Part shown: positions 16,203 through 25,635 of the stretch, in pieces
Layout of the letters: each line of letters begins with the position of its first letter
Position numbering within the stretch: the first letter of the stretch is position 1
From: JAEULH01 sp963805915
Lineage (GTDB): Bacteria; Pseudomonadota; Alphaproteobacteria; Rhodospirillales; Defluviicoccaceae
Reading direction: 5' to 3'
Assembly (NCBI GenBank): GCA_963805915.1
Contig: CAWDWD010000016.1
Span: 71,797-135,796 of the forward strand
DNA: 64,000 nt
Translations under genes and position numbers: made by a program
The notes under the pieces: model-generated
The model's database searches: none
What the model was told of the DNA's origin: nothing
The model's input: only the letters and a program-made list of their open reading frames with translations

Positions 16203-18344
16203 CTAAGCGTCCGTTCGAACGCCGCAGGTGCTCAGGCCGCCGCGCAGGGCCGGGACCGGTCGCGGCGGGGCAATGGCTTCGCCCTGGGCATAGTCGACGC
16301 CCAGGCTCCGCAGACACGCGACGGTCGCTTCATCGTGGGCGAACTCGGCGATGGTTCGAAGACCCATGATCCGGCCGGTTTCATGGATCGCGGAGACGAC
16401 CGCGCGGTCGACCGGGCTCTCGATCATGCGGCGCACGAAGCCGCCGTCGATCTTGAGATAGTCCGCGGGCAGCGCCTTCAGGTAGGCGAACGAGCTCTGC
16501 CCGCTGCCGAAATCGTCGAGCGCGATCGAACAGCCGAGTTGCTTGAGGCAGTTCACGACCTCGACCGCGTGGCCAAGATCGCGAATGGCCTCGGTCTCGG
16601 TGATCTCGAAGCAGACCGCCCGCGGCGCGATCGGATGCTCGGCGAACTGAGCGATGACGTAATCGACAAGCCCAGGGTCGTCGAGAGAGTTGCCCGAAAG
16701 GTTGATGGCAATGCCGGCGCCGGCGAAACGGCCGCGCGGCTCGGCAAGCTGGCGAACGGCCGCGCCGATGACCCAGCGATCGACGGCGCCCATCAGGCCA
16801 TGGCGCTCGGCCGCCGCGATCAGGGCGCGAGGCAGCAGAAGCTCGCCCGTTTCGGAGCGCAGCCTGAGCAGAAACTCATAGTGGACGGACAAGCCGCTGT
16901 CCTTGTCGAGCGGGACAATCGGCTGATAATAAAGCTCGAAACGGCCCTCTTCGAGGGCGGCGCGAAAGGCCTGCGGATGAGTGAGCGCCGCCGGAGCGTC
17001 GCGCGCGCCGTCGCTGCGGTAGATTTGGCTGCGGCCGCGCCCCAGCTCCTTCGCGGTGTAGCAGGCGAGGTCGCCGCGCGACAGAAGTTGCGGCGCGCTG
17101 CCCGATATTGCCGTCACCTCGACCAGGCCGATGCTCGGCGCGACCCGCAGCGGTTCGTTGTCGACCACCGCGAAGCGCGCCGCGGCGAAGCTTTCGATGA
17201 TCGATCCCGCGATTCGCGCGGCCTCGTCAAGGCCGCAGTTGTCGAGCAACAAGGCGAACTCGTCACCGCCCAGGCGCGCAAGGGTGTCGCGCTGACGGAA
17301 CCGGGCGCGCAGCAGACTCGCGACCTGTTGCAGTACGCAATCCCCGGCGGCGTGACCAGCAACCTCGTTGATCAACCGGAAGTGATCAAGATCAAGGTAG
17401 CAAAGGACCTGGCGCCGGCCGTTTTGCTTCGCGCTCGCGATCGCGTTTTCGAGCCGTCGCTCGAATTCGCGGCGGTTGATCAGCCCCGTAAGCGGATCGC
17501 GCATCGCATTCAGCTCGGTGCTCCGCGCGGCGGGGCGTTCATGGCGTTCGTCGCGCAAGACGAGGACAACGCCATGAACGCCACCATGAACGCCCCCGAG
17601 GACGCCACCATGAACAACGCCGGGATCGGGCAAGGCGGTGGCATGCGCGGTGACGACGCACTCGCGATTGTCGCGGCCCATGACGATCACGGGGCCGTGC
17701 GGCACCGCGGGCGGTCCGCCGGCCAGAAACGCCGCCGCCGGATCGGCCAGCGGCGCGCGGCTCGCGAGGTCGGCGAACCGCACGACTTCACTTGCGGGCA
17801 AGCCCAAGACCGCGGTTCTCGGCCAGCCGGTCATCTTTTCGGCGGCCGCGTTGAAGTCCTCGATGCGCCCGGCGGTATCGACACAGATGACCGCGTCGCC
17901 GACCGACGCCAAGGCGGCGCGGGATTGATCGCGCTCGCGCGTCAGCGCCGTTTCCGCCGCACGCCGCGTCGAGATGTCGCGCAGGATGCAGAACAGGTAA
18001 GCCGCCGCGCCGCGCCGCCGGCTGCCGGCGGCTGAGGTGGCCTGCCATTCGACGGCGACGCCGCGCCCGTCACGACGCAGGATCGTCGTCTCGGCGAAGA
18101 ATGCGCCCTCGTCGGCGAGGTCGCGGCGCAACCGCTCCAGCGTTGCGCGGAACGCGTCCGGAGGCTGGAGAAACCCGAGGGGTCGCCGGCGCAGAGCTTC
18201 GCGCGGATAGCCGGTCAGGCGGACGAACGCGGCGTTCGCGAAGACGATGCGCGGCTCCGCCTCGGCGGTGGCGATTACCGCCGCGTCCACCATGCGCTCG
18301 CTCGTCAAGGCAAGCGCGCGAACGACCAGGTCTCCCCTAAGCAC
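16203..18344 (-). CDS. PAS-PAS-GGDEF-EAL c-di-GMP signalling protein
   Basis: 713 aa, no membrane helix. Two PAS domains (about 20-130 and 145-275) precede a GGDEF domain (about 285-440; RDPLTGLINRREFERRL, active site LGGDEFALLL) and an EAL domain (about 455-705). The EAL signature reads YEFLLRL, keeping the Glu but with Phe for Ala; DDFGSGQSSFAYLKALPADY and KIDGGFVR are intact. Both synthesis and hydrolysis of c-di-GMP are therefore possible. The second PAS has a Gly/His/Val repeat insertion (VHGGVLGGVHGGVHGVV, encoded about 17567-17616). The start is set at a GTG; an ATG about 17 codons in is an alternative. Confidence 0.88.
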   Translation of the reverse strand: MLRGDLVVRALALTSERMVDAAVIATAEAEPRIVFANAAFVRLTGYPREALRRRPLGFLQPPDAFRATLERLRRDLADEGAFFAETTILRRDGRGVAVEWQATSAAGSRRRGAAAYLFCILRDISTRRAAETALTRERDQSRAALASVGDAVICVDTAGRIEDFNAAAEKMTGWPRTAVLGLPASEVVRFADLASRAPLADPAAAFLAGGPPAVPHGPVIVMGRDNRECVVTAHATALPDPGVVHGGVLGGVHGGVHGVVLVLRDERHERPAARSTELNAMRDPLTGLINRREFERRLENAIASAKQNGRRQVLCYLDLDHFRLINEVAGHAAGDCVLQQVASLLRARFRQRDTLARLGGDEFALLLDNCGLDEAARIAGSIIESFAAARFAVVDNEPLRVAPSIGLVEVTAISGSAPQLLSRGDLACYTAKELGRGRSQIYRSDGARDAPAALTHPQAFRAALEEGRFELYYQPIVPLDKDSGLSVHYEFLLRLRSETGELLLPRALIAAAERHGLMGAVDRWVIGAAVRQLAEPRGRFAGAGIAINLSGNSLDDPGLVDYVIAQFAEHPIAPRAVCFEITETEAIRDLGHAVEVVNCLKQLGCSIALDDFGSGQSSFAYLKALPADYLKIDGGFVRRMIESPVDRAVVSAIHETGRIMGLRTIAEFAHDEATVACLRSLGVDYAQGEAIAPPRPVPALRGGLSTCGVRTDA

Positions 18345-18457
18345 GTCTCTCGCCTCTTGTTTCTGCCTGCGCGGCTCTCGCGGCCGGCGATCCGAGAAGA
18401 GCGATCAGGCCACGTCGTTGTGGTTGTGACATGAGATGGGGTGAGCCGGCCGGCGAT

Positions 18458-19174
18458 CTAGTTCCTTCCCGCGTTCGGGTTTCTTTTCGCGTTTCGGCCC
18501 TTTTCGTTGAACAGCCGCAACGTGCGCTCCAGCGCGCGCGCGGCGGCGTCCGGCCGATAGTCGGCGCGCTGGTCGCAATTGAAGCCGTGGCCGGCGCCGG
18601 GATAGAGGTAAACCGGCACGTCCGGGTTCGCGGCCCGGACCGCCTCGACCGAGGTCATCGGAATGAGGCTGTCATCGGCGCCGAAATGGGCAATGCTCGG
18701 GCAACGCGGATGGTCATCGGGGAAGTCTGCGATTTGCCGACCGTAGTATGCGCTGGCGCAGGCGAGATCGAGCCGGCAGGCGGCGAGCCAGGCGATCGTC
18801 CCGCCCCAACAATAGCCGACGATGCAGGCCCGCCCGTCCGCTTCGAGCGACAGCGCCGCCGCCCGGACGTCGATCAGCGGGCGCTCCCAGCCCAACTCTC
18901 CGACAAGGCCGCGGCCCTGCTCGATGCCCGCCTGGTCGTAGCCGAGTTCGACTCCCCGCTTGACGCGGTCGAACAGCGCCGGCGCGATCGCCGCGAAGCC
19001 AGCCTCGGCGAACCGCTCGCAGACCGAGCGGATATGCGCGTTGACGCCGAAGACCTCCTGGATGACGACCACGCCCCCATGGCGTTCACTCCCGTGGCGC
19101 TCGCCCGCCGGCGCCGCGCGGTAGGCCGCGAGCGCGTGCCCGTCGGCGGCGTTGAGCTCGATCCATTCACCCAT
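18458..19174 (-). CDS. Dienelactone hydrolase family protein
   Basis: 238 aa, the typical length. An alpha/beta hydrolase with the DLH nucleophile motif GYCWGG (Cys nucleophile), the conserved early Glu in IQEVFGVNAHIR, the Asp in FGADDSLIP and the His in GAGHGFNCD. The family hydrolyses dienelactone in chloroaromatic degradation or, more often, unknown carboxylic esters. No other aromatic-degradation gene is nearby, so the substrate is open. The last about 15 residues are Lys/Arg/Asn-rich. Confidence 0.87.
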   Translation of the reverse strand: MGEWIELNAADGHALAAYRAAPAGERHGSERHGGVVVIQEVFGVNAHIRSVCERFAEAGFAAIAPALFDRVKRGVELGYDQAGIEQGRGLVGELGWERPLIDVRAAALSLEADGRACIVGYCWGGTIAWLAACRLDLACASAYYGRQIADFPDDHPRCPSIAHFGADDSLIPMTSVEAVRAANPDVPVYLYPGAGHGFNCDQRADYRPDAAARALERTLRLFNEKGRNAKRNPNAGRN

Positions 19175-19318
19175 GACACCTTCCCTTAAACTCCGTCCCA
19201 GCGTTACCGACGTACCATGGCCACTTTAGGCCCCCCCGGCGAGGCCAAGCGAGTTTATACTGGGCAATATTATACCGGTCCCGCCGCGCCGGCGGCAATT
19301 CGGCAAGGGAGCGACAGC

Positions 19319-19831
19319 GTGCAGCACGCCGAAACACCGCCCGAGCTGGCGCGGATCATTCGCGCCTTCGAGGGCATTCCGCACACCCGCGCCCTTGGCC
19401 TGCGGTTCTTGTCGCTCCATCGCGGCCGCGGCTCGATGGCGGTGGACTACGACGCCAGGCTTGTCGGCAATCCAAGGACCGGGGTGATCCACGGCGGTGT
19501 CATAACCGCCCTGCTCGATACCCTGTGCGCCGCCGTGGTGATGGCGTCCGTGCCCGAGGATACGCCGCTGGCGACGCTCGACCTGCGCATCGACTATCTC
19601 CACCCGGCGACTCCCGGCGAGACCATCCGCGCCAGCGCCGAGTGCTACAAAGTGACGGCCAATGTCGCGTTCGTCCGCGGCCTCGCCTATCACGAGACGA
19701 TCGACGAACCTATCGCCAATTGCACCGGCGCGTTCATGCTCGGCGCCACCGGTTTTTCGACCGTCGCGGCGGATGGTCACGGCGTGGCCGGCGTCGCCGG
19801 CGAGACGGAGACTCAGCGATGCCGGCCATGA
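19319..19831 (+). CDS. PaaI family hotdog thioesterase
   Basis: About 170 aa from a GTG at 19319 with GGGAG eight bases upstream; the reading frame is open further 5' but without family similarity. The hotdog core is clear: NPRTGVIHGGVITALLDTLC (the HGG motif after the conserved Asn), LATLDLRIDYLHPATPGETI, and ANVAFVRGLAYHE. PaaI-like proteins hydrolyse acyl-CoA thioesters. The end overlaps the next thioesterase gene by 13 bases, so the two are an operon. Confidence 0.8.
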   Translation: MQHAETPPELARIIRAFEGIPHTRALGLRFLSLHRGRGSMAVDYDARLVGNPRTGVIHGGVITALLDTLCAAVVMASVPEDTPLATLDLRIDYLHPATPGETIRASAECYKVTANVAFVRGLAYHETIDEPIANCTGAFMLGATGFSTVAADGHGVAGVAGETETQRCRP

Positions 19832-20247
19832 CGATCGCGGCGCTCAGGGCGGTCGGCGACTTGGCCGCCATCAACGATCTCATTCCCTATGCCCGGACCA
19901 TCGGGCTCGAGGCGCTGAGCGACCAGGCCGGTCTGGTCGCGGCCTTGCGGTTTCGCGAAAGCAATATCGGCAACACCATGATCCGGGCCATTCACGGCGG
20001 CGTGCTCGGCGCCTTGATCGAGCATGCGGCGATCCTCCACCTGCTCGCCGAGACCGACGTCGCGGTGGTGCCGAAGATCATCAACCTGTCGATCGACTAC
20101 CTCCGCCCATGCCTCGCCGCCGACACCTTCGCCCGCGGCTCGGTCCTCAAGCAAGGCAAGCGCGTCGCCAACGTCCGCGTCATCGCCTGGCAGGACACCC
20201 CCGAACGCCCCGTAGCCGCCGGCCACGCCCACTTTCTGCTGAGGTGA
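19819..20247 (+). CDS. PaaI family hotdog thioesterase (second of pair)
   Basis: 142 aa. Same fold as the gene before it: RESNIGNTMIRAIHGGVLGA (HGG), then VPKIINLSIDYLRPCLAADT and RVANVRVIAWQ. Unlike its partner it is all-helical at the start (MTIAALRAVGDLAAINDLIP). The last about 215 bases exist again as a truncated copy at 21895-22109, and the gene ends at the accessory patch that separates it from ychF. Confidence 0.8.
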   Translation: MPAMTIAALRAVGDLAAINDLIPYARTIGLEALSDQAGLVAALRFRESNIGNTMIRAIHGGVLGALIEHAAILHLLAETDVAVVPKIINLSIDYLRPCLAADTFARGSVLKQGKRVANVRVIAWQDTPERPVAAGHAHFLLR

Positions 20248-20248
20248 A

Positions 20249-20685
20249 GTAAACAAGTAGAGCCCTGGCCCAACAGGCGGTAAAGTAACGAGGGCGCTTG
20301 AAGATGCCACCGAAGCTTCCATGGATGGAAGGGGCCGCTGCATGGACAACATCTTCATCGAGCGGTTGTGGCGCTCTCTCAAAAACGAGGTGGTCTATCT
20401 GCACGAGCTGACGGACGGCTTCAAGGCCGAACGGGTCATTGGCGATTGGATCGGCTTCTACAATACCGGGCGGCCCCATTCCGCTCTCGCCGGCCGAACA
20501 CCGGCCGAGGCCTATGGCGCCGGGCAGCCCGTGGATATGATGGACAAGGCTGACGCCTTGCCCACATCCCCACCGGATCAACAACAGCGCCACAATATGA
20601 TAAACAGGACTCTGGCGGCATGATCAGGCAACGGAATACACCTTAACCGAGCTGCCAGACTGTCCAAAAATGTGGGACCAGCTCA
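20249..20685 (+). mobile_element. IS3-family insertion sequence remnant (3' end)
   Basis: The frame at 20321-20623 encodes the last 100 aa of an IS3-type transposase (MDGRGRCMDNIFIERLWRSL and IGFYNTGRPHSALAGRTPAE, the C-terminal part of the DDE domain including the catalytic Glu region). TGTCCAAAAATGTGGGACCA at 20661-20680, with GCTCA following, looks like the right terminal inverted repeat. No matching left repeat or 5' transposase sequence is found, so the element is truncated at the thioesterase side and cannot move on its own. The left limit is approximate. Confidence 0.75.
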
Positions 20686-21020
20686 GTCATCCATTTCATC
20701 CAGTTCTATTTCAGCGACTCGCGGCGACTTTGCAGCCGAACTCGTACGGCGTCCGCGCCTTGCCTTTGCCGATACATTCGACCTCGGGCGTGCAGGGCGT
20801 GGAGCTTGCGCCCGCGCCGGCGCGGTAAAGTCGTTGCGCCCTACCTGGTCGGTTCGGCGCGGTGTTCGACAATCCAACGCCAATGGACGCTGCTACATCA
20901 GTCCGCGCATCTCCCTGTAACGGTGGTACTCATCCCGCCATACCATGTCCACGTCAGCGAGAATGTGTCAGTTGCGCACGCTCCGGAACGGATACGCCCA
21001 GACACCCGGGAGGAGGAAAA
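20686..21020. other. Accessory gap without a recognised gene
   Basis: About 335 bases between the IS remnant and the hemerythrin. Base composition is more even than in the flanks. A leftward open frame (20683-20883) ends in AEIELDEMDD but begins inside nothing recognisable and may be a decayed gene end. GGGAGGAGGAAAA at 21009-21020 is an unusually strong ribosome-binding site for the next gene. Confidence 0.35.
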
Positions 21021-21563
21021 GTGCATCCGAAAGCAATAATTCTCATTCCAAATACGCGCGCGATCAGCTATGCTGGTCACTTCGTTTCGGCTGATGATGC
21101 GAGGCAACTGACACGCTGCTTACGAGTTCCTGAGTGGGACATCATGAACTTAGAGCCGATTCAAATTGGGTGCGAAGTAGGCGACGACCCCAGAGGTTTC
21201 GATGCCGCCCACCGAGAGCTTTTCGATCTCTACAATCGCATCGTCTTGGCCTGTCACCATGAGGCAGCATTCACTCTGATCCAAGAGCGGATTAGGGCAT
21301 TCCTCATGTACGCGATGTGGCACTTTTCCCGTGAGGAGGAGTGGATGCGCGAGTGGCGCTATCCGGATCGTGCCAACCACAAGGCGGATCATGTCCGCCT
21401 GCTGCAGGACGCCGAGGACTTCGTCGAAAGCCTGAGCGGTGCCTTCCCGCTCGAGGATATGCCGGCCATCGCTCGATACTTCAATCATTGGTTGGCGCGG
21501 CATGCGGCCAATCATGACCACCCGTTGCGCTCGTTCATGAGCCAAGGGAGCCCCGAGCGCTGA
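21021..21563 (+). CDS. Bacteriohemerythrin
   Basis: The hemerythrin domain starts near 21144 (MNLEPIQIGCEVGDDPRGFD) and has all expected di-iron ligands: AAHRELFDLYN, HFSREEEWM, YPDRANHKADH and HAANHD. Hemerythrins bind oxygen at a di-iron site and serve oxygen sensing, storage or delivery. I place the start at the GTG at 21021 because a very strong GGAGG site precedes it; that adds about 41 residues (MHPKAIILIPNTRAISYAGH) of unknown role. The ATG at 21144 would give a plain single-domain protein. It lies in the accessory patch between the IS remnant and a ychF fragment, which suggests acquisition. Confidence 0.75.
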   Translation: MHPKAIILIPNTRAISYAGHFVSADDARQLTRCLRVPEWDIMNLEPIQIGCEVGDDPRGFDAAHRELFDLYNRIVLACHHEAAFTLIQERIRAFLMYAMWHFSREEEWMREWRYPDRANHKADHVRLLQDAEDFVESLSGAFPLEDMPAIARYFNHWLARHAANHDHPLRSFMSQGSPER

Positions 21564-21682
21564 CCCTAGTTCCCATCGTTTAGTCGAACCAACTGGCCTC
21601 TTTGAATCTTCCTGATTTACCGACCCGGCGTCCTTGCTCGTAGCCGGATCCACTTGAGCACCCGCGAGCAATGCATTCTTTC

Positions 21683-21867
21683 TCAAACATTGAACCGGAA
21701 CAGCAGGATATCGCCGTCCTGGACGGTGTAGTCGCGGCCCTCCGAGCGCATGCGGCCGGCTTCGCGGGCTTTTTGTTCGCCGCCCAAGGCGATGAAGTCG
21801 GTATAGGCGATGGTCTCGGCGCGGATGAAGCCGCGCTGGAAATCGGTGTGGATGGCGCCGGCGGCGT
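21683..21867 (-). pseudogene. Truncated duplicate of ychF 3' end
   Basis: These 185 bases match 24520-24704, the 3' end of the intact-length ychF, with only about three differences, all at third codon positions as far as I can see. They encode the C-terminal TGS-like tail (AAGAIHTDFQRGFIRAETIA and TVQDGDILLFRFNV). Similarity stops on the right at CGGCGGCGT, a string also present in the thioesterase gene, where a truncated thioesterase copy begins. It is not a functional gene. Confidence 0.85.
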
Positions 21868-22109
21868 CCTCGGCGCGTTTATCGAGGACGCTGCGACTCC
21901 ACCTGCTCGCCGAGACCGAGGTCGCGGTGGTGCCGAAGATCATCAACCTGTCGATCGACTACCTCCGCCCATGCCTCGCCGCCGACACCTTCGCCCGCGG
22001 CTCGGTCCTCAAGCAAGGCAAGCGCGTCGCCAACGTCCGCGTCATCGCCTGGCAGGACACCCCCGAGCGCCCCGTAGCCGCCGGCCACGCCCACTTCCTG
22101 CTGACGTAA
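21868..22109 (+). pseudogene. Truncated duplicate of PaaI-like thioesterase 3' end
   Basis: From about 21895 to the stop at 22109 the sequence matches 20032-20247 at roughly 98% (VVPKIINLSIDYLRPCLAAD, ending in HAHFLLT instead of HAHFLLR). From 21868 to about 21895 the match is weaker. The 5' two-thirds are missing and the fragment abuts the ychF fragment at a shared CGGCGGCGT. Similarity ends at the stop codon, exactly as in the parent copy. Confidence 0.83.
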
Positions 22110-22151
22110 CTGCGCTTTCAAATTTCAACCACTTCCGCGACACCACCGGCG

Positions 22152-24441
22152 CTACGCCTGTAGAGCATTGACGATCTTGAGCGTTCGTTTTGTGAAGCCC
22201 GTCAGCTCATGGGGATCGATCTGGTCCGGCGTTATATCGTTCAGGTCCTCTCCATGATGATATTGCTTCGTATAATCGTTGATCTGGTCCAGCTCGTTAT
22301 AAAGCGCGCTTGCCGGGTGGCCTTCGCCATCCTCGCGTATCTTGCACACCATATCCCCAAGCCAGTCCGTTGAGACGAAACAGGCCGAATATGTCGTCCG
22401 GCAATGGGTCTCCAGAACAACGCGCATTTTTCGGACGATATCAGTGTGAACGCCCGCACCGGTTGTCAGGTAAGTTTGTAGGTCATCAATATCGCCTTTA
22501 GTGCGCCCATCGCACGCCTTTTCCAGGTCTATAGACGTGATCTTTGTTCCCTGAGAACGGTGATCGGCAAGGGTCAACGAAATGCGGGGTTCGCCTAACG
22601 TCTTATCCCACAGTTGTTTCAGAAATGTCGCGTCGTGTGAAAGCACAATAATTTGTGCGCATCTGGCGGCGACCTTCATGATTTCATGGACAGTCTGGCG
22701 GCGGCGGAAGGTGTCCTGGCTGCTGAACGGGTCGTCGAATACAATGATTTTACTGGCGAGCGCAGGATCCTGCTCCAGGTGAGAGAGGAAGAAAGCGAGA
22801 GCAAGGGTCGTCCTGTCACCGGCGCTGAGAGTATTCTTGAAGCTTGGCTGGTCGGCGGGCGTTCGCCCGTCGCCAAGGTCGATAGCGGTATTGTTGATCA
22901 TGAGTTTATAGCTGGATGCGGCAGTGCCGCCGGAATAGTGGTGCCGGGTCTTGGTAATCCGGAAATTGGTGTTGAAAGCGTCCAGGTACTGATTGATGCG
23001 GCGTTCGTAAGGCTCAATGACGCTGTCTGTGTGATCATTGAGCTGGGCGCGGACTTCGGTTTTTCTGTTCTCGATTTCTGTCTTTTGCCCTGTCAGTCGA
23101 ACATGATCAGCGCATAGATTTGAAACAGGATCGTCGTGGCGGATCTTGATCGCCCTGCGGCGCGCAAGCTCGGCCTCGGCTGCCTGCCCGTCGGCTGCGC
23201 CGGTTTCCTGCTTCTTTGCGGCTATCAATGTGTTGACGGCGCGGATGCGCTCCGCGAGCGTCTGCACCGCGCTCTTGGCGTCATTGTAAGCGGCTTCGGC
23301 TGCGGTAAAGATTTGATCAGGTCGAACCGGCTCAAGGGGTGCTCGGTCCTTACGTTCCAGAAGGGAAAACGCGGCCTGTACGAGGGCGCGGATGGCTACG
23401 GACACTGAATCCGGCAACGCAAGCGGGGCCGGGTCAACGTTGCAGTACCGGCTCCAGAACTCGACAGCGTTGTTGTTCTGCTCGGCGATGGTATTCAGGT
23501 GGCCCACTGCGCCGTCGCCAAACTGGGCGGCGGTTTGGCTGCGCATCGCGCTGATCTCCTCACGAAGAGCCTTGTAGCGGTCGCTAAAAACGGCCCGGTA
23601 GGCGGAGACAAGAGAAAGACCCCGATATCCTGGCCACAGAAGGGGCAGGTTCCGCCCTGGGCATGGTCAAGGCCCTGGGCAATCCAGTTACCGCCAGCTT
23701 CCTTCATGCCGTGCGCCGCCAGGTGCTCAGCCAAGCGCGCCTCGGCATCCTGGGCGACGTCATCGATGGTGCGTGCGAGCAAAGCAGAGAAACCTTCGGG
23801 GAGGGCCGGGATCGCGATCTCTGAGAGCGCCGGGCGTTCGTTGATCTGTCTGGCCTGGCGGACAGCCTCAACGGTACGCTCCTGCTCGGCAATCCGTGCA
23901 TCGATGTCGGGATCGGCGGGGGGGAGGGTCAGAAAGTCTTCGAGACTCATGCCCGCCGGGATACGGGGCTGAATGGCCTTTGCGACGGCGCTGATTTCGC
24001 CGGTCTTGTCACGGCTTTGCGCAGCAAGGCTGGCATCTTCCGTGGCAAGGCGAACGCTATCCTCTCCGATGATAACGCGATACAGATTGCGCCTGTGGCC
24101 GATCTCGACCACTTCGCCGGAATGGACGTTTTCAGCGACGAACACGCCGTCGAAGATGGCGAGGTCGGGATGCGTGCTGTTCCAAGTCGCTCCTTCGAAA
24201 CGTGCCGTGCCGGTCAGTAGCAAAAACTCAATGCTCGGCGCTTCCGTCACGCCAGAGTCCGGCGGCCGAGCACATGAGAGGGATCGCCAGTCTTTAGTGA
24301 GCGGAGAATGGCGCAAATCGTCGTCTTGCCGTAGCCGTTCGCGCCGACAATAAAGGTATGCTTCAACAGCTCCGGGTTTGGAACAAGAGCAGAGTTACGA
24401 AACCTCCCTACGTTTTTGATTGCGACGATTTTTCTGATCAC
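22152..24441 (-). CDS. AAA_13 ATPase related to PrrC/RloC (two frameshifts)
   Basis: Reassembled across two single-base losses (near 24252 and in a G-run at 23620-23623) it gives about 760 aa. The N-terminus is a P-loop ATPase (VGANGYGKTTICAILRSL, then DPSHVLGRRTL), the centre is a coiled coil with a zinc-hook-like CPFCGQDI, and the C-terminal part has the ABC-type signature region LSAGDRTTLALAFFLSHL, Walker B IIVFDDPFSSQD and the switch His in IVLSHDATFLKQLW. This is the AAA_13 architecture of PrrC/RloC anticodon nucleases and related defence ATPases. I do not see a proven nuclease triad: the tail (DQINDYTKQYHHGEDLNDIT) is the generic AAA_13 end. Carried in an accessory slot, so phage defence is likely but inferred. 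Confidence 0.72.
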
Positions 24442-24519
24442 GCGATTCCCCCAAAGACATTTTGAGACCCGCGCCGTTACGCGAAGGTCTCCATATGAAC
24501 TACGGAGCTTCTGCCGTGT

Positions 24520-25633
24520 TCAAACATTGAACCGGAACAGCAGGATGTCGCCGTCCTGGACGGTGTAGTCGCGGCCCTCCGAGCGCATGCGGCCGGCTTC
24601 GCGGGCTTTTTGTTCGCCGCCCAAGGCGATGAAGTCGGCATAGGCGATGGTCTCGGCGCGGATGAAGCCGCGCTGGAAGTCGGTGTGGATGGCGCCGGCG
24701 GCGTCCGGCGCCTTGGCGCCGCGGCGGATGGTCCAGGCCCTGGTTTCCTTCGGCCCGGCGGTGAAGAAGGTGATCAGGTCGAGCAGGTGGTAGCCGGCGC
24801 GCACGATCCGGGTGAGCCCGGTCTCCTTGAGCCCGAGGCTTTCGAGGTAGGCGGCGCGATCGGCTTCGCCGGCGAGCCCGACCAGCTCGGCCTCGATCTG
24901 CGCCGAAACGACGACCGCCTCGGCGCCTTCGCCCTCCGCGCGTTCGCCGACCCGCTCGCTCAGCGCGTTGCCCCGCGCGGCGTCGTCCTCGGCGACATTG
25001 CAGACGTAGAGGACCGGCTTGGCGGTAAGCAGCTGGAGCCCGCGAAACGCCTTGCGCTCCGCCTCGGCGATGGCGCCCGTGCTGGCGGTGGCGCGCGCCG
25101 GCGTCCCCGCGCGTAAGCCTTCGAGAACCCGCTCGGCCACCGGCAGCGCCGCCTTGGCCTCGGCGTCGTTGCCGCGCGCGCGCTTGACGCAGGGCCGGGA
25201 TGCGCCGCTCCAGGCTGTCGAGATCGGCCAGCATCAGCTCGGTTTCCACCGTCTCGCCGTCGCGCAGCGGATCGATCGAGCCGTCGACATGGACGATATC
25301 GTCGTCGGCGAAACAGCGCAGGACGTGAATGATGGCGTCGACCTCGCGGATGTGGGCGAGGAACTGGTTGCCCAAACCCTCGCCCCGGCTGGCGCCCGCG
25401 ACGAGGCCGGCGATGTCGACGAATTCGAGCTGGGTCGGAATGATCTTGGCCGACCGGGCGAGGGCGGCGATCCGCTCGAGCCGCGCATCGGGCACGGGAA
25501 CCCGGCCGATATTGGGCTCGATCGTGCAGAACGGGAAGTTGGCGGCGGCCGCCGCGGCCGTCGCGGTCAGCGCGTTGAACAGCGTCGATTTGCCGACATT
25601 GGGCAGGCCGACGATGCCGCAATTAAAACCCAC
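24520..25633 (-). CDS. ychF: Redox-regulated ATPase YchF/EngD (frameshifted)
   Basis: Obg-family P-loop ATPase that binds ribosomes. N-terminus MGFNCGIVGLPNVGKSTLFN (Walker A), then FPFCTIEPNIGRVPVPDARL and FVDIAGLVAGASRGEGLGNQ (switch regions), and the C-terminal TGS domain (AIHTDFQRGFIRAETIAYAD, ending ILLFRFNV). One extra base near 25189 splits it between RRIPAL and VKRARGNDAEAKAALP; both halves align to the family without gap. YchF is nearly universal, so a sequencing indel is more likely than loss. It lies three bases ahead of pth. Its last 185 bases are duplicated at 21683. Confidence 0.88.
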
Positions 25634-25635
25634 GA

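Noticed and set aside
15930..18035. A 701-codon rightward open frame over the NodT and GGDEF/EAL genes
   Set aside because: It is the antisense shadow of the PAS-GGDEF-EAL gene; its translation is Arg/Ala/Gly-rich with no family pattern, as expected in GC-rich DNA.
20249..20685. A complete insertion sequence
   Set aside because: Only the last 100 aa of the transposase and one terminal repeat are present; no left end was found.
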